The notes under the pieces were generated by a model that worked only from the letters and a program-made list of their open reading frames with translations, did not search any database and was not told where the DNA came from. From M55B174 sp964618065 (GTDB lineage: Bacteria; Patescibacteriota; Minisyncoccia; CAIUEV01; JAHKAQ01), in assembly GCA_964618065.1 (NCBI GenBank), contig CAZTZK010000041.1:1-28831 (forward strand): a DNA stretch of 28,831 nucleotides, written 5' to 3'. Of this stretch, positions 22,253 through 28,831 are shown in pieces. Both the position numbers and the translations under genes were made by a program. Numbering within the stretch: position 1 is the stretch's first letter; each line of letters opens with the position of its first letter.

Positions 22253-23247
22253 AAATAGTTTTTATGGGCACTTCTTCTTTTGCAGTGTCCGTTCTAAAAA
22301 ATATTTTAGAAAATAAATTAAAGCTAGTAGCAATTTTTACAAGACCTGATTCCTTGAAAGGAAGAGGCTTAGAAAAAACTGAATCTCCAGTCAAGTCTTT
22401 TGTCAAAAAGAAACAGGAGCAAATCAAAAAAGAAGATAAAAACGAGATAAGATTTTTTCAGTTTAAGACGCTGCGCCAACCTAAACCTTTTAATATCTTA
22501 AAAAAATTAAATCCAGATTTAATTATAGTAGCAGCCTATGGAATAATTATTCCCTCTAAAGTTTTAACTCTTCCTCATTTTGGTTGTCTTAATATTCATC
22601 CTTCTCTACTTCCTAAATATAGAGGGCCTTCTCCTCTTCAAGCAGTTATCCTTAATCAAGAAAAATATACAGGAGTAACTATTATAAAATTAAATTCTCA
22701 AATTGATGCAGGAGATATAATCGCTCAGAAAAAAATAAAAATGCCAGTTAATATTGAGACTCCTCAATTGGAAAAATTACTAGCACAAATAGGAGGTAAT
22801 TTGTTGGTAGAAATTTTGCCTAAATACCTTACCGGTAAGATAAAACCTAAAAAACAAAGCAGTTTTAAAAAAATAAAACCAAGTTATACTAAATTATTAG
22901 AGAAAAAAGATGGCTTAATAAACTGGAATCAGCCGGCTGAAAAAATAGTTGCTCAAATTAGGGCCTTAAAGCCTTGGCCGGGATCTTATACTTTTTTAAA
23001 AGAGCCTAAAAATAAAAATGAGACCAAGGTCGATATAATATCTGCAGAATTTTCTTCCTCCGCCGTTCAAAAAGAACCGGGATTAATAATGATGAATAAA
23101 AATAAGTTCACTCAACCAATTGTTGCAACTGCAAAAGGAGTTTTAATATTAAAAACGATAAGACCAGCAGGTAAAAAAGAAATGGATGCCCTTGATTTCA
23201 CAAATGGGCATCCATATTTTATTGGTTCAACCTTTCAAAATAAATAA
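22249..23247 (+). CDS. fmt: Methionyl-tRNA formyltransferase
   Basis: This 332-residue protein begins MKIVFMGTSSFAVSVLKNI, the usual formyltransferase Rossmann start. It carries NIHPSLLPKYRGPSPLQ, with catalytic N115 and H117, and the DAGDII segment with D153. The C-terminal OB-like domain follows (WPGSYTFLKE through the end). It transfers a formyl group from 10-formyl-tetrahydrofolate to Met-tRNAfMet. A Lys-rich stretch at about 48-70 (KSFVKKKQEQIKKEDK) sits where the tRNA-binding loop is found in other Fmt proteins. Together with def it shows ordinary bacterial initiation. Coupled by ATGA overlap to def; the following gene is convergent. Confidence 0.96.
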   Translation: MKIVFMGTSSFAVSVLKNILENKLKLVAIFTRPDSLKGRGLEKTESPVKSFVKKKQEQIKKEDKNEIRFFQFKTLRQPKPFNILKKLNPDLIIVAAYGIIIPSKVLTLPHFGCLNIHPSLLPKYRGPSPLQAVILNQEKYTGVTIIKLNSQIDAGDIIAQKKIKMPVNIETPQLEKLLAQIGGNLLVEILPKYLTGKIKPKKQSSFKKIKPSYTKLLEKKDGLINWNQPAEKIVAQIRALKPWPGSYTFLKEPKNKNETKVDIISAEFSSSAVQKEPGLIMMNKNKFTQPIVATAKGVLILKTIRPAGKKEMDALDFTNGHPYFIGSTFQNK

Positions 23248-23283
23248 ATCAAAATCAATTTTTTATTCTAATCTGAGAAAAAT

Positions 23284-23508
23284 TTACTTTCTTCTTTTTC
23301 CTTTAATAAGAGCAGCTATTCCTGCTCCAACAACGGCACCAATCCCGGCAGCAATCGCTGCAGCTTTAGCAGGATTATTTTTCATATAAGCTTCCACTTT
23401 TTTTTCTGCCAGTTTAAGATTCTTCTGAGCTTTGGCAAGATTCTTTTTTGCCTCTCGTTTGAATGCTTGAGCTTTGTCCTCAAGAATTTCCTTTTTTTTC
23501 TTAATCAT
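23284..23508 (-). CDS. YqjD/ElaB (DUF883)-like small membrane protein
   Basis: A 74-residue protein with a Lys-rich amphipathic helix, probably coiled coil, over residues 1-45 (KREAKKNLAKAQKNLKLAEK), then NNPAKAAAIAAGIGAVVGAG, a glycine-rich transmembrane helix, and a basic end GKRRK. This is the plan of the YqjD/ElaB family, tail-anchored inner-membrane proteins that in E. coli associate with ribosomes in stationary phase. It is 33 nt downstream of a YqjE-like gene, mirroring the E. coli yqjD-yqjE neighbourhood. The family assignment rests on architecture and context. Confidence 0.65.
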   Translation of the reverse strand: MIKKKKEILEDKAQAFKREAKKNLAKAQKNLKLAEKKVEAYMKNNPAKAAAIAAGIGAVVGAGIAALIKGKRRK

Positions 23509-23541
23509 TTTTTTATTTTATTAAATTATTAATTCTAAAAA

Positions 23542-23883
23542 TTATTTTCTGGAATGGTCACTAATAATTATCCCCGCTAGAGCCACTATTAAACCAACAA
23601 TTATGTAGCCAATACCTCCAGAAATTGGAAGCAATTCATTTATCAAAACTGCCAAGCCAACCATCAAAAAAACAAGACCGATCAAAATCACCAGGGAAGA
23701 AATAACTAACCTGCTTATATTCCCTAATAACTTTCGGAAAAATAATTCTACTCTTTGACGAGCTTCTTCAAAAGTATTTAGAGCAACTTTTTTAAGACTT
23801 TCGGTCGCCCATTCTTTTAAAAATTTAATCCAGCCTTCTTCTTGATTGAAGTTTTTATTTTCTTTTTTTATTTGCTTTTTCAT
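23542..23883 (-). CDS. YqjE/holin superfamily III-like membrane protein (DUF1469-like)
   Basis: A 113-residue protein with a polar N-terminal half, an amphipathic helix (ESLKKVALNTFEEARQRVEL), and two transmembrane helices at about 58-83 (LVISSLVILIGLVFLMVGLA) and 88-107 (GGIGYIIVGLIVALAGIIIS). The layout matches DUF1469/YqjE and related holin-like proteins of unknown function, which often pair with a YqjD/ElaB-like gene, as here. It begins 11 nt after the stop of the kinase-like gene at 23895, suggesting one transcript of three genes. No clear Shine-Dalgarno precedes the ATG. Confidence 0.65.
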   Translation of the reverse strand: MKKQIKKENKNFNQEEGWIKFLKEWATESLKKVALNTFEEARQRVELFFRKLLGNISRLVISSLVILIGLVFLMVGLAVLINELLPISGGIGYIIVGLIVALAGIIISDHSRK

Positions 23884-23894
23884 TTTTATTAAGA

Positions 23895-24491
23895 TTAATT
23901 GATAAAATATTTTTCTCTTAATAATTTTCCCTGTCTTTTAACAGCCCACTGGATAAACCACCTAAGGATTGGAGAACTGGAGACTAAATTTAAATGGGAG
24001 ATCATACCAAAATCCATTATTCTTAATGTATTATCTTGAGTAACAACTATATTTTCCATTTTAGGGAAAAAATTATGAAGGATCAACCCTTTAAGCCCAA
24101 AAAGTTCTAAGGTAAATCTAGAATTTAAATACATTCTATTATTGGCCTCCATTATCTCTTTAAATTGCATTTTTAGATTTTCATCTTGCATGTCTTTTGG
24201 ATTCAATGGTCTATTCTCAACAAAATCTTGGATAATGCAATATCTCTTGCAATCTTTTTCTTTATAGGTAACTAATTGAGTAGGAACAAGAAATTTTTTA
24301 AAGTATTTATTGGCTAAGCGAAACTCATTTTCAACTTTGTTATAAGCTTCTTCAGGATTAGCATAATAAATCGGACCTGAAGGAAATTTAATAATCTGGT
24401 TTTCTCCATATCTATAAACAATATGCTCTCCAGCATTAGCTATTTTACGACCAATTATTTTTTTATTGTAAGGCTTTTCTTCACTAATCAT
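23895..24491 (-). CDS. Protein-kinase-like fold protein, probable pseudokinase
   Basis: This 198-residue protein has a reduced kinase-like layout: a Gly/Ala turn (NAGEHIVYRYG, 19-29), a Lys in the next strand (IIKF, K35), an alphaC-like Glu (NKVENEFRLA), a hinge (CIIQDFVENRPL, 85-96), a catalytic-loop region HNFFPKMENIVV (139-150) and MDFGM (159-163). In active kinases HxDxxxxN would place the base Asp at position 142, where this protein has Phe, while N147 and the DFG are kept. It may therefore bind nucleotide without normal phosphotransfer, or act by another residue. A GGAG ribosome binding site lies 6-7 nt before the ATG. First gene of a cluster with two membrane proteins. Confidence 0.55.
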   Translation of the reverse strand: MISEEKPYNKKIIGRKIANAGEHIVYRYGENQIIKFPSGPIYYANPEEAYNKVENEFRLANKYFKKFLVPTQLVTYKEKDCKRYCIIQDFVENRPLNPKDMQDENLKMQFKEIMEANNRMYLNSRFTLELFGLKGLILHNFFPKMENIVVTQDNTLRIMDFGMISHLNLVSSSPILRWFIQWAVKRQGKLLREKYFIN

Positions 24492-24885
24492 TTAAATTCT
24501 CCAAAATTTCTTTAATTCTCTACTGATTAAATAAGCACTGTTTAGACAAAAATCTTTAGGAGACTAAAAAATATTAACTATTTTTCAAAAAACAAGACAC
24601 TCAATAATTTATTTAGCTAGAATAAAACTAAAAGTAAAACATTTTTGATTTTCTCTTGACTTATCGTTCAGAAAAAATACAATCTTCATAATCCTTTAGA
24701 ATTGAGGAGTTGAATCCACTAAAAAACCTATCACATTTATATTCTAGCACTATTAGCAAAGATAGCCAAATAAGTGGACATTTGTTTTTTTTAGATTTAG
24801 TATTTAAGGTGAGAATCAAAGAAAAAATAAGCTGTCACGAATCTTTTAGATTATTCAACTATTTTAAAACATTTTTAAAATTTTC
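24492..24885 (+). promoter_or_regulatory. Divergent spacer with clpC promoter and long leader
   Basis: TTGACT at 24656-24661 and TACAAT at 24678-24683, 16 nt apart, form a good sigma-70-type promoter facing clpC, leaving a leader of about 195 nt. A GAGGAG followed by TTG at 24710 could begin a small ORF that overlaps the clpC start, but its peptide has no coding character I trust. I see no CIRCE or CtsR-type inverted repeat. The left part should hold the promoter of the kinase-like gene, which I cannot place. Confidence 0.45.
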
Positions 24886-27330
24886 ATGGAAGGGAAAATA
24901 CTTTCTAAATTAACTAGTCATACTCAACAAGCATTAGACAGAGCAAGGATCATAGCCATCAATCAAAAGGAAGAAGAAATTTCTAATAATCATCTTCTCC
25001 TTGCTATTGCTTTTGAAAAAGGAAGTATCGGCCAGATAATCTTAAAAGAAATAGGTTTTAGAAAAGACTCTTCGGTTAATCTATATTTGGGCAATGGGAA
25101 AAAAGAAAAGCAAGATATCCCTTTTTCTAAAGAATTAAAAGAAACTTTTCGCCAAGCAGCTAAGCTGGCTTCTACTTTTCATTACCCTTATATAGGAACA
25201 GAGCATCTGGTCCATGCAATTTTAAAAACTGATAAATATAATCAAGAGGTATTTAAAAACATTGCACCCCGTGGCCGAGAAATATTTAGGGATCAGAAGA
25301 TAGGCTTTACTGATTTTGGGAAATTGCCCGACTTTTCTCAATCTATGAATATCAACCTTAACCTAAAAGACAAATCTCAAGCAGGCTCAAATCCTCTCAA
25401 AAAATTTGCTATTAATCTTAACAATATAAATAAAAAGAAGAGCTCTCATCCTATAATTGGACGAGAAAGTGAAATTGAAAGAATGATTAATACCCTCCTC
25501 CGTAAAAATAAAAATAATCCAGTTTTAGTGGGAGAACCAGGAGTAGGAAAAACAGCTGTTGTTTCGGCTTTAGCTCAAAAAATAAATGCCGGAGAAGTTC
25601 CCGTTCAACTGGCTAAGAAAAAAATTTATGAGCTTGATCTGGGTTTACTTTTGTCGGGAACTACTTTTAGAGGAGAATTTGAACAAAGAATGAAAGAAGT
25701 AATCAATTACGCTTCTCAGAATAAAGACATTATACTTTTTATAGACGAAATTCATAATTTAATGGGCACCGGGAATACTCAGGGAAGTTTAGATGCCGCC
25801 AATATGTTAAAGCCTGCTCTTTCCAGAGGAGATTTAAAATTGATTGGAGCTACTACCTTGGATGAGTACAGACGTTATATTGAAAAAGATGCTGCTTTTG
25901 AGCGTCGCTTTCAACAAATCATAGTAAAAGAACCCCAAGAATCAGAAACCAAAAAAATCCTTAGAGGAATCCAGAAAAATTACGAAAGGCATCATAAAGT
26001 AATTGTAGATAAAAAAGCAATTGAAGCGGCTGTTTTATTAAGCCAACGTTATATTAACGACCGCTTTTTACCTGACAAAGCCATAGACTTAATAGACGAA
26101 GCTCAAGCCCAGGCTAAAGCCAATAAGCTTTCTTATAAAACAGCTAAGGAGGTAAGAGGCTATCTAAATCAGAAAAAAAAGATCAAACAGTTAAAGAAAA
26201 AATTAATATTTGATAATAGATTTAAATCAGCTTTGAATTTGAAAAAAGACGAACAAAAAATAGAAAAGGCCTTAAAAGATATTTATCAAGAGCAAAAAAA
26301 ACAAGCAAAAAAGAAACAACTAAAAATCACTGAGGATGATATTAAAAAAATAATAGCTAGACAAACCGGTATCCCAATAAAAAATATCAGTAGTAATGGT
26401 CGTAAAGAAGCTTTAACTTTACAAAGAAAACTAGCCCAAAAAATAGTCGGACAAAGTCATGCAATAAAAACTATCGCTGATACTGTCAGGAGATCTCTAA
26501 GCGGAATTAATGACCCTCTAAGGCCACTGGGGTCATTCATTTTTTTAGGACCTACCGGAGTAGGTAAAACATATTTCGCTAAAGTTTTAGCAGAAGCCCT
26601 TTTCAAAAATCCGGCTTCCTTCTTAAGAATAGATATGAGCGAATTTACAGAAAAACATAATATCTCTCAGTTAATTGGAGCTCCAGCCGGTTATGTTGGT
26701 TATGAGGATGGAGGGACTTTAACTGAAAAAATCCGCCACAATCCATATAGTCTTATCCTCTTTGATGAAATTGAAAAAGCTCATCCTGAAACTTTTAATA
26801 TATTACTTCAAATTTTAGAAGATGGATTTCTAACAGATGCTACCGGACGTACCGTTAATTTCAAAAATACTATTATTATTATGACTTCTAACATTGGAAC
26901 TAGAAATTTTACTGACGAAATAATCGGGTTTGAAAAAAATATTGCTGAAGGAAATCGAGCGAAACCGGCAGTTATTAAAAATCTAAGGGATACTCTTCTC
27001 CCGGAATTAATTAATAGAATAGATAACATCATTGTTTTTAATCCTCTTTCTCTCTCTAATTTAACCAGCATTGCTAAAAAAGAAATTAAGAAGCTAAACA
27101 AAAGATTGAAAGAAAGCCGAACCAAAATAGAATTGGAAGAAAATGTTTATAAGTTTTTAGCTCAATCAAGTCTTGATAAAAAAGAAGGTGCTCGTTTGCT
27201 AAGAAAAAAAATAGAAGAATTAATACAAAATCCTCTAGCAGAAATTTTATTAGAAAAAGAAGATGGAAAAAATTTAGCTTTGAGAGGAAAATTAAAAAAT
27301 AAGAAAATAAAATTTACTCCAATAAAATAA
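24886..27330 (+). CDS. clpC: ClpC-type Clp protease ATP-binding subunit
   Basis: This 814-residue Hsp100 ATPase has a Clp-N repeat domain (about 1-150), D1 AAA+ with GEPGVGKT (216-223) and LFIDE (284-288), and a coiled middle region of modest length (about 408-480). D2 AAA+ has GPTGVGKT (555-562), LFDE (625-628) and MSEF..KH (584-591). The IGF tripeptide at 680-682, in the D2 loop that docks onto ClpP, indicates a partner of ClpP rather than a ClpB disaggregase, as does the short middle domain. It unfolds proteins for degradation. The 15-20 nt before the ATG are purely A/T-rich with no Shine-Dalgarno sequence. clpP is not in the window. Confidence 0.93.
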   Translation: MEGKILSKLTSHTQQALDRARIIAINQKEEEISNNHLLLAIAFEKGSIGQIILKEIGFRKDSSVNLYLGNGKKEKQDIPFSKELKETFRQAAKLASTFHYPYIGTEHLVHAILKTDKYNQEVFKNIAPRGREIFRDQKIGFTDFGKLPDFSQSMNINLNLKDKSQAGSNPLKKFAINLNNINKKKSSHPIIGRESEIERMINTLLRKNKNNPVLVGEPGVGKTAVVSALAQKINAGEVPVQLAKKKIYELDLGLLLSGTTFRGEFEQRMKEVINYASQNKDIILFIDEIHNLMGTGNTQGSLDAANMLKPALSRGDLKLIGATTLDEYRRYIEKDAAFERRFQQIIVKEPQESETKKILRGIQKNYERHHKVIVDKKAIEAAVLLSQRYINDRFLPDKAIDLIDEAQAQAKANKLSYKTAKEVRGYLNQKKKIKQLKKKLIFDNRFKSALNLKKDEQKIEKALKDIYQEQKKQAKKKQLKITEDDIKKIIARQTGIPIKNISSNGRKEALTLQRKLAQKIVGQSHAIKTIADTVRRSLSGINDPLRPLGSFIFLGPTGVGKTYFAKVLAEALFKNPASFLRIDMSEFTEKHNISQLIGAPAGYVGYEDGGTLTEKIRHNPYSLILFDEIEKAHPETFNILLQILEDGFLTDATGRTVNFKNTIIIMTSNIGTRNFTDEIIGFEKNIAEGNRAKPAVIKNLRDTLLPELINRIDNIIVFNPLSLSNLTSIAKKEIKKLNKRLKESRTKIELEENVYKFLAQSSLDKKEGARLLRKKIEELIQNPLAEILLEKEDGKNLALRGKLKNKKIKFTPIK

Positions 27331-27446
27331 ACTTTCTGAATAAAGTTAGTAGAATTTTTAAAAAAATTTAATTATTTTCTTGCTCTCTTTTTAAATAAAA
27401 AATTATAAAATTATACTCTTGATATCTAGAGGATTCGGGAGCTAAA

Positions 27447-28175
27447 ATGTTTAAAAAAACTACAAATTTTATTATAGATTTACTTTTTCCTATTGCTTGT
27501 TTAGGCTGTCAAAAATCAGGTTATTATATTTGCCCTCAATGTTCTCAGAAAATAGAACGTTACTCTAACAAAAATTGCCCTTTTTGTAATATTTTTTCTG
27601 AGAAGGGAAAAGTTTGCCAAAAATGCCAAAAAAAATATTTTCTTGACCAGCTTTTAATTTTTTCCCTTTACTCTGACCCCTTAATTAAAAGAGCCATTTA
27701 CTTATTGAAATACTCTTCTGTCTATTTGCTAGGACGCGATTTTGCTCAATTTCTTGCAAAAATTATTCAAGAAAATTTTACTTCTAGTTGTCTTCCTAAA
27801 AGTTTAATTATTCCAGTACCTATGCATTTTAAAAAACAAAGAAAGAGAGGTTTTAACCAAACCGAAATCATCGGAAAATATTTAAGTCTCATTACGGGGA
27901 TCCCTTTGGTAAATGATTTATTAGAAAAAAATAAAAATACCTTACCCCAAATGAAATTTAGGAATAAAGAGGAAAGAATAGCTAATCTTCAAAATGTTTT
28001 TTCTGTTAATAAAAAAATTATTAACCCGAAAATTTTAAAAAAGAGAATAATAATTATTGATGATGTAGTTACTACAGGTACTACTCTAAGTAATTGTGCT
28101 TTAATTTTAAAAAAAGCTGGTTTTCAAAAAATAACCGGATTAGCTCTAGCTAGACAGCCAAAGAAGATAGCTTAG
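27447..28175 (+). CDS. comF: ComF-like phosphoribosyltransferase
   Basis: This 242-residue protein starts with a zinc-binding segment of four CxxC pairs (C18/C21, C29/C32, C44/C47, C57/C60). A type I phosphoribosyltransferase fold follows, with IIPVPMHFKKQRKRGFNQTE (121-140) and the PRPP loop IIIIDDVVTTGTTLS (201-215). This is the full ComF plan. ComF is linked to natural DNA uptake, and homologues (GntX) are widespread. Pilus and competence functions are common in Patescibacteria, so a role in DNA import is plausible but not shown here. A GGGAG Shine-Dalgarno lies 6-7 nt before the ATG. It is separated from clpC by 116 nt and converges with the next gene, whose stop is 11 nt away. Confidence 0.92.
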   Translation: MFKKTTNFIIDLLFPIACLGCQKSGYYICPQCSQKIERYSNKNCPFCNIFSEKGKVCQKCQKKYFLDQLLIFSLYSDPLIKRAIYLLKYSSVYLLGRDFAQFLAKIIQENFTSSCLPKSLIIPVPMHFKKQRKRGFNQTEIIGKYLSLITGIPLVNDLLEKNKNTLPQMKFRNKEERIANLQNVFSVNKKIINPKILKKRIIIIDDVVTTGTTLSNCALILKKAGFQKITGLALARQPKKIA

Positions 28176-28186
28176 ATTATTTTATT

Positions 28187-28831
28187 CTACTCCGGCTTTC
28201 TCTCCCACCATTCACTGCCTTCGGTGAAAGTAGTTGTTTGACAATCACAACTAACATCACTATCTGGATCGGCTACGTTTGCTGTAAAACTATAACTGCC
28301 AGCTTTCTTTATCTTGATTGTTATTTTATTATCATCGGCAAATTTATCATCCACATATTCATAACTTTCAGAATCGTTTTCTCCTTGATAAAAAATATTT
28401 AGATTGTAAGTATTTGGTTCCATGCATTCATAGCTAAGTAGTATATCCAAATTCATCCCGACCGTTAAATTCACTGAAGGACTTAGCTTAAGAGTGCAGC
28501 TGGCCGGTTTAACATAAATTTGAGCAGTATTTGTAGAACCATAATCACCAATTCCTCCATCTGTCCAAACAGTAATTGGATGAGCGCCAAAATCTGAAAA
28601 ATTACCTACTTGGAAAGAAAAGTTTGATCCATCCCAATCAATATTATTATAAGCATCGGGAGATTCCCAAGAACCTTCTTCTCCGCTGTCAGGAGATTCC
28701 CAATCAACTCTGGTTAATTTATCTTTAGAAGGAAACAAGGATTCTAAGACTACTGTGCTGGAATCCCCAAGACATATTCCTGCCGGATTGATATTAAGAG
28801 TACAACCAGGTTGAAGTGTTTCTTTTTCAGC
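28187..28831 (-). CDS. C-terminal part of Ig/PKD-like surface protein
   Basis: The frame is open from the right edge of the window (214 visible residues), so the apparent Met start at 28738 is internal. Two similar Ig-like modules are visible. The first begins QPGCTLNINPAGICLGDSST, the second KPASCTLKLSPSVNLTVGMN; each opens with a Cys and an x-P-x strand and has a second Cys 9-21 residues later. PITVWTDGGIGDYG and SYSFTANVADPDSD are typical PKD/Ig strand sequences. The composition is acidic and Ser/Thr/Asn-rich, and it ends in EWWERKPE with no visible sorting signal. It is probably a secreted or surface adhesion or structural protein. The N-terminus and signal peptide lie outside the window. 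Confidence 0.7.
   Translation of the reverse strand, partial: AEKETLQPGCTLNINPAGICLGDSSTVVLESLFPSKDKLTRVDWESPDSGEEGSWESPDAYNNIDWDGSNFSFQVGNFSDFGAHPITVWTDGGIGDYGSTNTAQIYVKPASCTLKLSPSVNLTVGMNLDILLSYECMEPNTYNLNIFYQGENDSESYEYVDDKFADDNKITIKIKKAGSYSFTANVADPDSDVSCDCQTTTFTEGSEWWERKPE

Noticed and set aside
24710..24913. 67-aa ORF in the clpC leader
   Set aside because: It starts with TTG directly after GAGGAG with no spacing, overlaps the clpC start in another frame and resembles no protein; a leader peptide cannot be excluded.

Overview
The window looks like chromosomal DNA from an AT-rich bacterium with a small, compact genome. The best fit is a member of the Candidate Phyla Radiation (Patescibacteria, perhaps Parcubacteria). 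This is an inference from AT richness, short gene spacing, many small exported or membrane proteins without clear families, NYN and GIY-YIG proteins of the type common in that group, and tRNA genes without an encoded CCA. UGA appears to be an ordinary stop codon (for example at the end of mod).

Positions 1 to about 11,070 are accessory DNA. The left edge has the end of a NYN-domain protein, a broken GIY-YIG nuclease gene and an intact tRNA-Glu(UUC) at 768-839. Broken tRNA-Glu pieces lie on both sides of the intact gene. A third piece, including the exact 3' end of the tRNA, lies at 10680-10738. A 19-bp direct repeat (824-842 and 10723-10741) therefore encloses about 9.9 kb, the usual signature of an element integrated at a tRNA 3' end. 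The enclosed DNA carries a type III restriction-modification pair (mod 4390-6432, res 1398-4388), a zinc-ribbon protein, a membrane-anchored Ig/OB-like protein, a terminase-small-subunit-like HTH protein and an OLD-family ATPase/TOPRIM nuclease. This is a defence island, with no recognisable integrase. The tRNA-Glu pieces are interrupted by GC-rich double-hairpin sequences, twice at the same point inside the anticodon and once in the T loop. This is the most unusual signal in the window.

Positions 11,075 to 21,571 are on the minus strand and look like core genome: an exported beta-helix protein, the translational GTPase TypA with a terminator hairpin 7 nt before its start codon, another exported acidic protein, tRNA-Gln(CUG), a PSP1/RicT-like protein paired with a PlsC-like acyltransferase, a seven-TM/GAF histidine kinase, a protein resembling acyl-ACP reductase and the WAX2/CER1 C-terminal domain, and an orphan 222-residue protein with strong expression signals.

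Positions 21,797 to 28,831 hold peptide deformylase and methionyl-tRNA formyltransferase (overlapping by 4 nt), a minus-strand cluster of a kinase-like protein with YqjE-like and YqjD/ElaB-like membrane proteins, a ClpC-type ATPase, a ComF-like phosphoribosyltransferase, and the C-terminal part of an Ig/PKD-like surface protein that runs off the right edge.
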